64,000 bases of DNA, taken from the NCBI RefSeq assembly GCF_902196135.1, contig NZ_CABIKE010000004.1:1-64000 (forward strand), read 5' to 3'. The translations under genes and the position numbers were made by a program. The first letter of the stretch is position 1, and each line of letters begins with the position of its first letter. Of the stretch, positions 8,520 through 17,382 are shown piece after piece. The DNA is from Helicobacter suis. GTDB taxonomy: Bacteria; Campylobacterota; Campylobacteria; Campylobacterales; Helicobacteraceae. Under the pieces are notes generated by a model that was given only the letters and a program-made list of their open reading frames with translations, did no database searches and was not told the origin of the DNA.

Positions 8520-9095
8520 GTGCGCTTAAATTCTGTATGGCTATTTTTTATCGGTTTAGCCATTGCTATGGGGGGGTTGATTTTATTTTTTCTTAGACCA
8601 CAAAAAGATACAATGCCCACAAGTAAAAAATTTGCCAAAATTGAACTACATAACTTTGATGCCTTCCAAACCAACACGATAGATACGGATCTAAGTATTA
8701 AGGGGAGTAGAGCTTTGCAATTTAGCGATCATGAAGTACTCTATAATTTTACTTTGAGTAAATTTGATCCAAAAAACCAGATGCTTGAACATGCCAAAGG
8801 GGAGGAATTGATTCGGCATGAAAATCTCTATAATTTTCCAAAAGGTGTACTCTACACCACCAGTAACCACGAAAGTTTTTGGAGTCAGAAAGGGGTTTAT
8901 GATCACAGCAAGCAAACTTTTCAAGGGCAGGGTGATTTTTTACTTAGCGCACCAGAGGGGGATTTTAGCGGCCAAAATATCGCCTATGATCACATCACTA
9001 AAATCCTGAAAGCCCAAAGTATCCATGCCATTATCAATCTAGCTAGCGCAGAGCGATCACAAAAAACCCCGCGCTCTCAAAGCTTTAAATTTTGA
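8520..9095 (+). CDS. lptC: LptC-like inner-membrane protein
   Basis: 191 aa with one N-terminal membrane anchor (about 5-25, VWLFFIGLAIAMGGLILFF) and a periplasmic beta-rich domain of the LptC type. LptC passes lipopolysaccharide from the LptBFG transporter to LptA. Sequence similarity visible by eye is weak, but the position immediately before an LptA-type gene and the architecture support it. Start is GTG directly after the rlpA stop; the end overlaps the next gene by 4 bp. Confidence 0.72.
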   Translation: MRLNSVWLFFIGLAIAMGGLILFFLRPQKDTMPTSKKFAKIELHNFDAFQTNTIDTDLSIKGSRALQFSDHEVLYNFTLSKFDPKNQMLEHAKGEELIRHENLYNFPKGVLYTTSNHESFWSQKGVYDHSKQTFQGQGDFLLSAPEGDFSGQNIAYDHITKILKAQSIHAIINLASAERSQKTPRSQSFKF

Positions 9096-9616
9096 AAAGA
9101 TTATTATGTTATCTGTTACTTGTGGGGTTAGTTTCTGCTTTGCCTATTAAAGAAACTTTAGAAGTTACCGCGGATAAATTTTTAGCCAATGATTTAAAGA
9201 AAACCACCATTATTGAAGGGCATGTACACATCAAAAAGGGTAAAGATACACTTATAGCTAATAAAGTAATTATTTACACCAATGAAAAGCGCCAACCCAC
9301 TAGATACGAAGCTTACGGGGATGTTAAGTTTCATTTGTTTACCCAAGATGGGCGAGAAGTTGAGGGGCATTCTGATCGGTTGATTTATGACGCCCTCAAA
9401 CAAGAATACCGCCTCTTACAAAATGCAGTGGTTAATGAAATAGGTAAAGTCAACTCTGTTAAGGGCGAGGAAATTATCTTAAGCAAAGAACATGGCTATG
9501 CTGATGTACTAGGAAGCAAGGATAAGCCGGCTAGATTTGTCTTTGATATGGAGGATGTACAACAAACACAGAAAAAACAGAAGGCTAAGAAAGCTAAGCA
9601 AAAACATGCCCATTAA
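9092..9616 (+). CDS. lptA: LptA/OstA-like periplasmic LPS transport protein
   Basis: 174 aa with a short signal peptide (about 1-17, LLLVGLVSALP) and an OstA/LptA jelly-roll core: ETLEVTADKF, then IIEGHVHIKKGKDTLIANK and GREVEGHSDRLIYD, the usual repeating pattern of this family. It bridges inner and outer membranes in LPS export. Initiation is at TTG (9092), overlapping the lptC stop. The lysine-rich tail (about 158-174) is unusual but common in Helicobacter homologues. The engB start lies inside its last codons. Confidence 0.85.
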   Translation: MKRLLCYLLLVGLVSALPIKETLEVTADKFLANDLKKTTIIEGHVHIKKGKDTLIANKVIIYTNEKRQPTRYEAYGDVKFHLFTQDGREVEGHSDRLIYDALKQEYRLLQNAVVNEIGKVNSVKGEEIILSKEHGYADVLGSKDKPARFVFDMEDVQQTQKKQKAKKAKQKHAH

Positions 9617-10220
9617 AGTTTTAAAAACCCACTTTGTGCGATCTAGTACGCGTCTGCAAGATTGCCCGCCGGCTAACATGGCTGAAGTGGCGTTTTTAGG
9701 CCGTAGCAATGTTGGTAAAAGTACTTTTATTAACCAGCTTTTAGAGTGCAAGATTGCCAAAAGTTCAGCCACACCGGGTAAAACTAAAACGGCTAATTTC
9801 TTCACCACCACTTGGCAATTAGATCAAGAGGTGGTTAAATTTGGCTGTGTGGATTTGCCCGGATTTGGGTATGCCAAAGTCTCTAAAAGTTTAAAACAAG
9901 AGTGGGAGGGGTTTTTATATACCCTTTTAAAGCAACGGGTGAGTATCAAACTATTTTTACACCTCATAGACTCTAGACACCCTAATTTAGAAATAGATAC
10001 AGCGTTGCAACAATTCTTAAAGAGTGTGATCAAACCCGATCAACAGATCATGTGTGTTTATACCAAGTTTGATAAATTAAATAGCCACGATCAACACGCC
10101 CTTTATGATAAAACCCCACACTTGCTTGTTAGCACTCTAAAAATAGCAACTCTATCCCCTAAATTTGGATCGTTAAAGGGTATCCAACAAAGAGTGATTC
10201 ATGCTTTGTTAGGTTTATGA
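9606..10220 (+). CDS. engB: Ribosome-biogenesis GTPase EngB/YsxC
   Basis: 204-residue GTPase required for assembly of the large ribosomal subunit. G1 (GRSNVGKS near 34), G3 (DLPGFGYA) and G4 (TKFDK) are present. The start chosen is ATG at 9606 (MPIKVLKTHF), giving the usual family length; longer in-frame starts lie within lptA. The C-terminus SALKIATLS-like G5 region is replaced by SLKIATLS. Overlaps lptA by 11 bp and the next gene by 4 bp, so this is one tight operon. Confidence 0.94.
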   Translation: MPIKVLKTHFVRSSTRLQDCPPANMAEVAFLGRSNVGKSTFINQLLECKIAKSSATPGKTKTANFFTTTWQLDQEVVKFGCVDLPGFGYAKVSKSLKQEWEGFLYTLLKQRVSIKLFLHLIDSRHPNLEIDTALQQFLKSVIKPDQQIMCVYTKFDKLNSHDQHALYDKTPHLLVSTLKIATLSPKFGSLKGIQQRVIHALLGL

Positions 10221-10651
10221 TGCAAGCGCTCCCCTATTCTCTTTATGGCCTATGTTTTTATCTTTATAGCAACCTGTGTAGCCTCTATCCTACCATGCCC
10301 CCCTTGATTGGATTTTTATTTATCCTTTATAAAACACGAGAAACTAAAGAACATCAAGATCGCTATGTGGTGTGGATTTTTATCTGCCTTTTGCTTTTAG
10401 AGGCTATCCATCAAGAACCTCTAGGGTTTTTAATTTTGCTTTTTATCCTCTATGAGGAATTAGCAATCAAGCGCCTACTAAGTATTTTACAAGAACACAT
10501 TCTATGGAACGCCTTTCACATTCTAGCCATTTATGTACTCTACTTCACTTTGCTTTCTTCTTTGCATAACACCCCCTTAAAGATGTGGGATTATCTCCTC
10601 TTTTGTAGCGTTGTAGAGTTTGTGTTGTGGAGAATTTATGCAAAGTCTTAG
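10217..10651 (+). CDS. Small polytopic membrane protein, candidate MreD equivalent
   Basis: 144 aa with four or five hydrophobic segments (about 8-25, 28-42, 49-66, 68-84, 98-118, 122-138) and little else. The gene overlaps both neighbours and sits immediately before the PBP2 gene. In many rod-shaped bacteria the small membrane protein MreD occupies this position. I recognise no decisive MreD motif, so this is a context-based suggestion. A homologous open frame lies in the same position in H. pylori as far as I recall. Otherwise, uncharacterised. Confidence 0.7.
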   Translation: MMQALPYSLYGLCFYLYSNLCSLYPTMPPLIGFLFILYKTRETKEHQDRYVVWIFICLLLLEAIHQEPLGFLILLFILYEELAIKRLLSILQEHILWNAFHILAIYVLYFTLLSSLHNTPLKMWDYLLFCSVVEFVLWRIYAKS

Positions 10652-12410
10652 ACACCGCTTGACTTTGGGTTTTTTGGCCTTTGTGTGGGCGGTGCTTTTA
10701 TTGCGTATTTTCATTTTAACCATTAAAACCAATGATTACTTTGAACAGCTTGCTTTGCGCAACATGACTAAAAAAGAAATTCTAGTCCCCACGCGCGGGC
10801 TTATCATGGATAGACGCCACGAATTACTTGCCATTAATGAATTAGGTTTTAGTATTTCTCTAGCCCCTTCTCTTAAAAAAGACACACTACAAACCCAATT
10901 AGAATTTTTACAGCATTATTTTCCTACCCTAGATATTCAAGATGCCCTAGAAAACTACCAGCGCCAAAATTCTTTTTATAACCATAACACAATCCCTATT
11001 TTAGATTTTGTCCCCTATGATAAGATGCAAACCCTCTACCCTAAACTTTTATTAAACCCCCAAATTTATATCACAGCAACTAATAAACGCCATTATCCTA
11101 ATAACACCCTAGCCTCCCATGTCATTGGGTATTTAGGGGCAGCTGATAGCAAAGATTTACAAAGCGATCCAAAAAGCCAATACACCCACACCATAGGCAA
11201 AACAGGCTTAGAAAAGCAATATAACGATCTTTTACAAGGCGAGATGGGTTATAAGCTTGTAAGTGTCAATGCGCTTAATCAAGAATTAGAAGTGTTAAAA
11301 AAGCAAGAACCAAAGACAAATAATAATTTAATTCTAAGTTTAGATAAACGCTTGCAGCAACGAGCCGATGCGCTTTTTGTAGATAAACGCGGGGCGTTAG
11401 TGGTGATGGATATACACACTGGAGAGATTTTAGCTGCCGGTAGTTATCCTGAATATAACCTTAATGAGTTTATCGGGGGCATTAGTGTAGCTAATTGGAA
11501 GAATCTACAAGAGGATATTTATAACCCTTTATTAAATCGCTTTATAAATGGGCTGTATCCGCCCGGATCGGTGGTGAAAATGGGTTCGGCTTTAAGTTTT
11601 TTAGAATACCTCCCTATCACCGAGAAAACGCAAATCCCCACCCCCGCTTATATTGAGGTGGGCAAACGCAAGTTTAGAGACTGGAAACCCGGAGGGCATG
11701 GAGAGAGTAATTTATACAAGGCTATTAAAGAGTCTGTAGATGTTTATTTTTATAAATTTGCTTTAGATATTTCTATTGAAAACCTAGCCAAAACCTTAAG
11801 ACAAATGGGATTTGGGAAAAAAACAGGGATAGATTTACCCAATGAATTTGTTGGAATCTTGCCCGATCCTAGCTGGAAAATGAAACGATTTGGAGATGTG
11901 TGGAATACGGGCGATACTTTAATCACCTCCATAGGTCAGGGTTCTTTTTTAACCACCCCTATACAAGTGGCTAATTACACCGCCTTAATTGCCTCAGGCA
12001 AGCTCCCCACTCCCCACTTTTTTTTAAAAGGCCAATTTCCCGTTAAAGATGTGTTAAATACTTTCCAAAAATCTAAACTAAGTGCCTTGCGTCAGGGCAT
12101 GTATGAGGCTTGTAGCACACAAGGGGGGACGGCATATTACAGCACGCGAGGGGTTAAGGTGGCTTTGGCTTGTAAGACGGGTACGGCTCAGGTTGTAGAA
12201 ATTGATCAAAGCACTAAAACCCGTATTAAAGAACAAGATATGGAGTATTTACACCGCTCCCATGCTTGGATCACCGCCTTTTTACCTTATAAAAAACCTA
12301 AATATGTGATCACCATTTTAGTTGAACATGGAGGCGGGGGGAGCAAAAACGGGTTTATTCTTAAAGAAATGGCCAATGCCTTAGTGGAATTAGGCTATAT
12401 CAAGCCCTAA
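10638..12410 (+). CDS. mrdA: Penicillin-binding protein 2 (peptidoglycan transpeptidase)
   Basis: Class B PBP of the rod complex, cross-linking side-wall peptidoglycan; 590 aa. N-terminal membrane anchor at about 10-30, pedestal domain with the RGLIMDRR motif, then the transpeptidase domain with catalytic S311-V-V-K314, an SVD motif (ESVDVYFYKF) in place of SxN, and K513-T-G-T (CKTGTAQVV). The ATG at 10638 has a TGGAGA site and starts MQSLRHRLTLG; the upstream in-frame TTG would extend it six residues into the previous gene. Ends 4 bp inside serB, which converges on it. Confidence 0.95.
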   Translation: MQSLRHRLTLGFLAFVWAVLLLRIFILTIKTNDYFEQLALRNMTKKEILVPTRGLIMDRRHELLAINELGFSISLAPSLKKDTLQTQLEFLQHYFPTLDIQDALENYQRQNSFYNHNTIPILDFVPYDKMQTLYPKLLLNPQIYITATNKRHYPNNTLASHVIGYLGAADSKDLQSDPKSQYTHTIGKTGLEKQYNDLLQGEMGYKLVSVNALNQELEVLKKQEPKTNNNLILSLDKRLQQRADALFVDKRGALVVMDIHTGEILAAGSYPEYNLNEFIGGISVANWKNLQEDIYNPLLNRFINGLYPPGSVVKMGSALSFLEYLPITEKTQIPTPAYIEVGKRKFRDWKPGGHGESNLYKAIKESVDVYFYKFALDISIENLAKTLRQMGFGKKTGIDLPNEFVGILPDPSWKMKRFGDVWNTGDTLITSIGQGSFLTTPIQVANYTALIASGKLPTPHFFLKGQFPVKDVLNTFQKSKLSALRQGMYEACSTQGGTAYYSTRGVKVALACKTGTAQVVEIDQSTKTRIKEQDMEYLHRSHAWITAFLPYKKPKYVITILVEHGGGGSKNGFILKEMANALVELGYIKP

Positions 12411-13021
12411 ACATATTCTAAAATCTCGCGTAAATCTGTTGTTTGCGCCACGATCTTAGCCGCTTTTTTAACAATTTCTTTTGCATTAAAGGCAATACTT
12501 ATATCAGCTAAGGCAAACATGCCAATATCATTAGCCCCATCTCCGACAACTAAAGTCTGCTTAACCCCCAAAAGCCCTTGTAATTTTTGTAAAAACTCAA
12601 ATTTAGAATCCCCGCGCATCATCGGGCCACTTACTTGCCCATTTAACACCCCTTTTTCTACATGTAAAGTGTTGCTAAAATCCCCGTCTAATTTTAACTT
12701 CTCTTTAAAAAATGAGGTGGCTAATGTAAAGCCCCCACTAAAACACACCACTTTATAACCCCGTGCCTGTAAACCCGCCACCACTTCATAAGCCCCCTGC
12801 TGTAAAGGCAGGTTTTCACAAATATTTTTAGCTTCTTTAAAATCCATGCCTTTTAAACACGCCACCCGGTGCATCAAACTTTCATAAAAATCCATTTTCC
12901 CCTCCATAGCTTTTTGTGTGATCGTTTGTATTTCTGTGCCTGCTTTGTAAGCTTGAGCCAAAACCTCTAAAGTCTCAACCTGAATTAAAGTTGAATCAAA
13001 ATCAAATACCGCTAGTTTCAT
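12407..13021 (-). CDS. serB: Phosphoserine phosphatase
   Basis: HAD-superfamily enzyme making serine from phosphoserine; 204 aa. Motif I is DFDSTLI at residues 7-13 (the nucleophile is the first Asp), motif II FSGGFT near 100, motif III lysine and GDGANDIGM near 160. The length corresponds to the single-domain form without ACT domain. Nine bases separate it from hypF upstream on the same strand. Confidence 0.94.
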   Translation of the reverse strand: MKLAVFDFDSTLIQVETLEVLAQAYKAGTEIQTITQKAMEGKMDFYESLMHRVACLKGMDFKEAKNICENLPLQQGAYEVVAGLQARGYKVVCFSGGFTLATSFFKEKLKLDGDFSNTLHVEKGVLNGQVSGPMMRGDSKFEFLQKLQGLLGVKQTLVVGDGANDIGMFALADISIAFNAKEIVKKAAKIVAQTTDLREILEYV

Positions 13022-13029
13022 GGTGCTCC

Positions 13030-15243
13030 TTAAAACTTTAAATTGGCCAGAAAATGCACCTGCCCAAAGGCTAAACCTGCATCGCTACAGGGCAAAAGTT
13101 TAGGCAGAAAAAAGGGGTGGTTTTTAAATAAATCTGTAATACATTCGCATAAAAGGCGGTTTAAAAACACCCCACCCCCAAAGAGTATGGGCAGGTTATA
13201 AGATTGTGCTAGATTTAAAGCGATGTGGGCTAGGGTGTTGTGGAATTTTCTAGCCACTAGGGCATATTTTTTTTGTAAAATCTCGGTTTGCATTTCCTCT
13301 AGCATGGAGGCATAAAGGATTTTTTGATCGTGGATTTTAAAAGAATAATGCGCATTGCTTGGCACACTTCTTGCCAAACTTTCTAATTGCATCGCCACTT
13401 GCCCCTCATAGGTATTAAGCGCGCCCACACCACAAAAGGCAGCAATAGCATCAAAGAGGCGGCCTAAAGAAGTGGTAGAACACACCTGAATTTGTTTATC
13501 TAGCATGTTTTGAAGAGTGAGAGCATAAGGAATTTTAAGGCGCTCTAATAGATCTGTTAAATGGTATTGATAAGCTAAAGCATAGCCTAGTACTTTAGAA
13601 TCTTTAATGAGTTGCTCTGATTGAGGGATTAAAAAACTCTTTAAAGATAAAATCCGCTCCACTTGCCAAGATTTTTTAAAACATGCTTTAAAGACTTCAC
13701 AGCCCCATAATTCTTGGTTTTCCCCAAGCCCAAATCCATCGGCAATAAAACCTAGAATCTCCATTCCCTCCCTAAGGCTGTGTTCTAGCTCCCATTCTCC
13801 TAATAGCGCGTGAAAATGGGCTCTATGGTGTTGAATAGGCATTAATTTAGTTTTATTAAAAGCTATTTCTTGTCCAATTTGGCTAGAAATATATCTAGGG
13901 TGTTTATCAATACCAACATTTTCAGGCTGTCCGTATAATTTCGTGTAAAAATCTAGCGTGTTTTTATAATGCTCAATACTAGATACACTTTCTAAAGAAC
14001 CTAAATCCGGCACGATCAAAGCTGTATCTTGGTGTGCAAAACATAAACTCGCTTTATGATGTGCTCCCATGCCAACTAAAAAAGATTTAGCTTTTATGTT
14101 TAAATAAAGGGGGGCTAGGCCTCTGGCTAAACGCACAATCCCCATTTGTTGCCCCACACAGCGCACCACGCTATCATCAATGCCATGCACAATAGGGCGA
14201 TTGTGATCTAAAATATATTTTAAGGGTAATTTATCTTGCAGACTTTTTAAATCTGTAATAATGGGTTCACCTTTTACATTTGCGCTAGTAAAAACAAGCG
14301 ATCCACAGGCACGCGTTAGTAGATAATGCAACCCGCTATAAGGCAAAATCACACCCAAGCTATCTAAATTAAGCGCTAAATGATCAAAGTGGTTATTTTT
14401 CTTAAGAGCTAGTACAATGGGAGCTATTGCTGAGCTAAGAGCCTCACGCTCTAAAGAGTTTAAATGCACAACTTCTAAGGCTTTTTCTAAAGAGGGTAAC
14501 ATCATCGCCAAAGGTTTAAACGGCCGCGCTTTGATTGTACGGATAGTTTGCACAGCCTTTTTATTTTCTGCTTGACATACAAGTACAAAGCCCCCAATGC
14601 CTTTTAAACCCACCACTTCCCCGTCTAAAATAGCCTCAATAGCTTTTTCTAATGGCCTTTTTGTGTGTGCACCTTTGTGGTCATAAAAAGTAAGAGAAAT
14701 GGGACAATGTGGGCAAGAAAGACTTTGGGCAAAAAAGCGGCGGCTTTGTGGGTTATGATAATCTTGTGTGCAGTCTTGACAGAGGGGGAAGTTTTGCATA
14801 GAAGTATGGGCGCGATCGTAGGGCAAAGTATAAAGTAAACTAAATCTAGGCCCACAATGTGCGCAGGCAACAAAGGGATAGTTAAAAAAACGGCTGGAAG
14901 GGCCATTAAAATCTTTTAAACACGCCTCACAAATAGCTAAATCTAAAGGTAAGCTATCTTGCAGGCTTAGGCGTGGGGATAGACTAGGGGCGATGATAAA
15001 ATCTTGTGTTTTTAGGGGGGGGTGGCTGTGGTGTTCTAGGTGGCTGATGTAAGCTTTATGGGGTAATTTAGTTTTTAAAGCCTGTAAAAAAGCAGGCAAT
15101 AGCGCCTCCTCTAGCACCACCTCCACCCGTCCGCCTATATTGCGTACAAAACCATGTGCGCCTAATTCTTTAGCTAATTTATAAACAAAGGGCCTAAAAC
15201 CCACCCCCTGTACGCGTCCACTAATAATAATTCTTATATGCAT
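13030..15243 (-). CDS. hypF: Hydrogenase maturation carbamoyltransferase HypF
   Basis: Makes the thiocarboxamide precursor of the CN ligands of the [NiFe] centre, together with HypE. 737 aa with domains in order: acylphosphatase (GRVQGVGFRPFVYKLA at about 7-22), two C-x2-C...C-x2-C zinc fingers (about 105-180), YrdC-like domain (about 195-380), and the Kae1-like C-terminal domain (HHRAH near 475, FGGGVFLNRLL near 690). All elements are present, so a [NiFe] hydrogenase is expected elsewhere in the genome. The gene abuts aguA. A C8 run at 15015-15022 sits near codon 75 but the frame is intact. Confidence 0.95.
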   Translation of the reverse strand: MHIRIIISGRVQGVGFRPFVYKLAKELGAHGFVRNIGGRVEVVLEEALLPAFLQALKTKLPHKAYISHLEHHSHPPLKTQDFIIAPSLSPRLSLQDSLPLDLAICEACLKDFNGPSSRFFNYPFVACAHCGPRFSLLYTLPYDRAHTSMQNFPLCQDCTQDYHNPQSRRFFAQSLSCPHCPISLTFYDHKGAHTKRPLEKAIEAILDGEVVGLKGIGGFVLVCQAENKKAVQTIRTIKARPFKPLAMMLPSLEKALEVVHLNSLEREALSSAIAPIVLALKKNNHFDHLALNLDSLGVILPYSGLHYLLTRACGSLVFTSANVKGEPIITDLKSLQDKLPLKYILDHNRPIVHGIDDSVVRCVGQQMGIVRLARGLAPLYLNIKAKSFLVGMGAHHKASLCFAHQDTALIVPDLGSLESVSSIEHYKNTLDFYTKLYGQPENVGIDKHPRYISSQIGQEIAFNKTKLMPIQHHRAHFHALLGEWELEHSLREGMEILGFIADGFGLGENQELWGCEVFKACFKKSWQVERILSLKSFLIPQSEQLIKDSKVLGYALAYQYHLTDLLERLKIPYALTLQNMLDKQIQVCSTTSLGRLFDAIAAFCGVGALNTYEGQVAMQLESLARSVPSNAHYSFKIHDQKILYASMLEEMQTEILQKKYALVARKFHNTLAHIALNLAQSYNLPILFGGGVFLNRLLCECITDLFKNHPFFLPKLLPCSDAGLAFGQVHFLANLKF

Positions 15244-16242
15244 TTAATAAAGTTGCATCGTCGCGCAGTGCAAACTCCCATGTTCTCTAATCAAGATAGA
15301 ACAATCAATGCCCACCACTTCTAATTGGGTGTATTTCTCTAAAATTTTAATAGCAATTTCATCGGCTGGATCGTCATAAGTGGGGACAAATAACACCCGT
15401 TGCCCCCCGCTATTGGCAAATAAAAAATTAGCATAGGTAGCAGGTAGGCGTTTTTCTTGGTAGTATTTAGGGCTTGGTAGGGGCAAAGGGATCAAACGAT
15501 AAGATCGCCCCTCAAGAGTTTTAAACTTTTTTAATTGTTGTTCCATTTGCTTTAAAGGCTGGTAATGTGAATCGCTAGTATCACCACAGGCAACATAGGC
15601 AATGGTTTGTGGGTCTAAAAAGCGCGCGAGAGTATCAATGTGCCCATCTGTATCATCGCCTTCTAAGGGGGGCGTATTTAACCATAAAATACGCTTTAAA
15701 CCCAGTTCTTGTTTAAGAAGTGCACTGATTCTATTGAGTTCTATATTAGGGTTGCGATTAGAATCTAATAAACACACTTCATTAACAAGCAAAGTTCCCG
15801 CTCCATCGCTTTCTACTCCCCCCCCTTCTAAAACTAAATTTACATGGCGTAAAGGGTGTTTTAATAGCCCCTTTTGGGCTAATTTGGCACTCATAGCATT
15901 GTCTAAAACGGATGGATACTTCCCCCCCCACCCATTAAAAATAAAATCTAAATAAAGCAAAACCCCATTAGTTTCTACGCATAAAGGCCCAAAATCGCGT
16001 ACCCAAGTATCGTTGTATTCAACTAGGATAATTTGTACTTGCAAACGCGCTAAACGATCTTGAGCCTGTGTGTCATTTGGGTGTACACAGACTAAAACCT
16101 GTTGGTATTTAGAAAGCGCGCAAATGCAGTTATAAAAACTATCCTGCGCTTCCTCTAAATACGCCCCCCAATCACTGACAACATGGGGAAAGGCGATTAA
16201 AATCGCGCTTTGCTCCTCCCACTCAGCCTTAAATCGCTTCAC
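15244..16242 (-). CDS. aguA: Agmatine deiminase
   Basis: Converts agmatine to N-carbamoylputrescine and ammonia, an early step of putrescine synthesis. 332 aa, guanidine-modifying superfamily fold: NDTWVRDFGP, the FNGWGGKY motif, EGGGVESDG, and the catalytic cysteine C326 in GSLHCATMQLY at the C-terminus. I take GTG at 16242 as the start because a GGAGG site lies 5 bases upstream and the product then starts MKRF, as in H. pylori; a TTG four codons earlier has no site. Two C8 tracts (15818-15825 and 15922-15929) lie in the gene without breaking it. Confidence 0.94.
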   Translation of the reverse strand: MKRFKAEWEEQSAILIAFPHVVSDWGAYLEEAQDSFYNCICALSKYQQVLVCVHPNDTQAQDRLARLQVQIILVEYNDTWVRDFGPLCVETNGVLLYLDFIFNGWGGKYPSVLDNAMSAKLAQKGLLKHPLRHVNLVLEGGGVESDGAGTLLVNEVCLLDSNRNPNIELNRISALLKQELGLKRILWLNTPPLEGDDTDGHIDTLARFLDPQTIAYVACGDTSDSHYQPLKQMEQQLKKFKTLEGRSYRLIPLPLPSPKYYQEKRLPATYANFLFANSGGQRVLFVPTYDDPADEIAIKILEKYTQLEVVGIDCSILIREHGSLHCATMQLY

Positions 16243-16292
16243 CTCAACCTCCAAAAAACTTTTATTTGCTATTATATCTTAGTGGAGAGTGC

Positions 16293-17333
16293 ATGGTTTT
16301 AAGCATTGAAAGCAGTTGTGATGATTCTTCTTTGGCTTTAACTTGTCTACTAAGTAGCCAACTTTTATGGCATGCTAAAATCTCTCAAGAGAGCGCACAT
16401 AGCCCTTATGGAGGCGTTGTACCCGAACTTGCCTCGCGTTTGCATGCAACCAATTTACCCATACTCTTAGAAAAAGCAAAGTCTTTTTTAAATCAAAAAG
16501 GGCATTCTTTTAGCGATCTTAAAGCTATCGGGGTAAGCACTTGCCCGGGTCTTAGCATCACGCTTTTAGAGGGGCTGATGATGGCTAAAACTTTAGCGCT
16601 AGGGCTACAAATCCCCCTTATTAGTGTTGATCACCTCAAAGGGCATTTGTATTCACTCTTTATTAATAACCCTCAAGCCGAGTTTCCTTTAAGCGCGCTA
16701 CTTGTCTCTGGAGGGCATACTTTACTCTTAGAATGTAATAGCCACACGGATATAAAAATTATTGCTAAAAGCTTAGATGATAGTTTAGGCGAAAGTTTTG
16801 ATAAGGTTTCTAAAATGCTAGGTCTTGGTTATCCCGGGGGGCCCATTGTTGAAAACTTAGCCCAATCTTGTTTAAATAGTGATGCCTTAGATTTTCCGCT
16901 TCCTCTCAAACATAACAATAATTTAGCTTTTAGTTTTTCGGGTTTAAAAAATGCCGTGCGCTTAGCTATTTTGGAGCAAAAAGAGCAAGGTGAGCTTTCA
17001 AAAGTGTTTCAAGCGCGGGTGTGTGCGGGTTTTCAAAAAATAGCATGCGCGCATTTATTACGGGTTTTAAGAAACTACTTTAGCAAAAAAGAGATTGTTC
17101 ACTTTGGTTTAGTAGGCGGGGTGAGCGCAAATTTATTTATCCGCCAAGCCATTGAAAAGCTTTGTCAAGAATTTCAGATTCAATTATGGCTTGCTCCCTT
17201 AGAATTTTGTAGCGATAATGCGGCCATGATTGGGCGTTGTTGTGTACAGAGTTTTAAATACCAAGAATTTGCGCCTCTGCAGACTTTAGACATTTGCCCG
17301 CATACTTCTTTGCCCTATGTGGGCCAAACATAG
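16293..17333 (+). CDS. tsaD: tRNA N6-adenosine threonylcarbamoyltransferase TsaD
   Basis: Transfers the threonylcarbamoyl group to A37 of ANN-decoding tRNAs, with TsaB and TsaE. 346 aa of the ASKHA fold: starts [13 protein letters not shown], has the metal ligands H114 and H118 in [19 protein letters not shown], the [23 protein letters not shown] block, [10 protein letters not shown] and a C-terminal CSDNAAMIG. The ATG at 16293 gives the family N-terminus; an upstream in-frame TTG adds nine residues without support. Divergent from aguA. Confidence 0.96.
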   Translation: MVLSIESSCDDSSLALTCLLSSQLLWHAKISQESAHSPYGGVVPELASRLHATNLPILLEKAKSFLNQKGHSFSDLKAIGVSTCPGLSITLLEGLMMAKTLALGLQIPLISVDHLKGHLYSLFINNPQAEFPLSALLVSGGHTLLLECNSHTDIKIIAKSLDDSLGESFDKVSKMLGLGYPGGPIVENLAQSCLNSDALDFPLPLKHNNNLAFSFSGLKNAVRLAILEQKEQGELSKVFQARVCAGFQKIACAHLLRVLRNYFSKKEIVHFGLVGGVSANLFIRQAIEKLCQEFQIQLWLAPLEFCSDNAAMIGRCCVQSFKYQEFAPLQTLDICPHTSLPYVGQT

Positions 17334-17345
17334 TTGTAATTTTGC

Positions 17346-17351
17346 TATCAT
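17346..17351 (+). promoter_or_regulatory. Candidate -10 box for chemoreceptor gene
   Basis: TATCAT in the 49-bp gap between tsaD and the chemoreceptor start, 31 bp before the GTG. The following AAGGAG at 17371-17376 is the ribosome site. Position fits, the match to TATAAT is one off. Confidence 0.35.
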
Positions 17352-17382
17352 AGCAACTTGTATTGCTTACAAGGAGATGCCT

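Noticed and set aside
11750-11932. Frames antisense to PBP2, topA and others of 60-100 codons
   Set aside because: All lie fully inside well-identified genes in the other direction and lack start signals.
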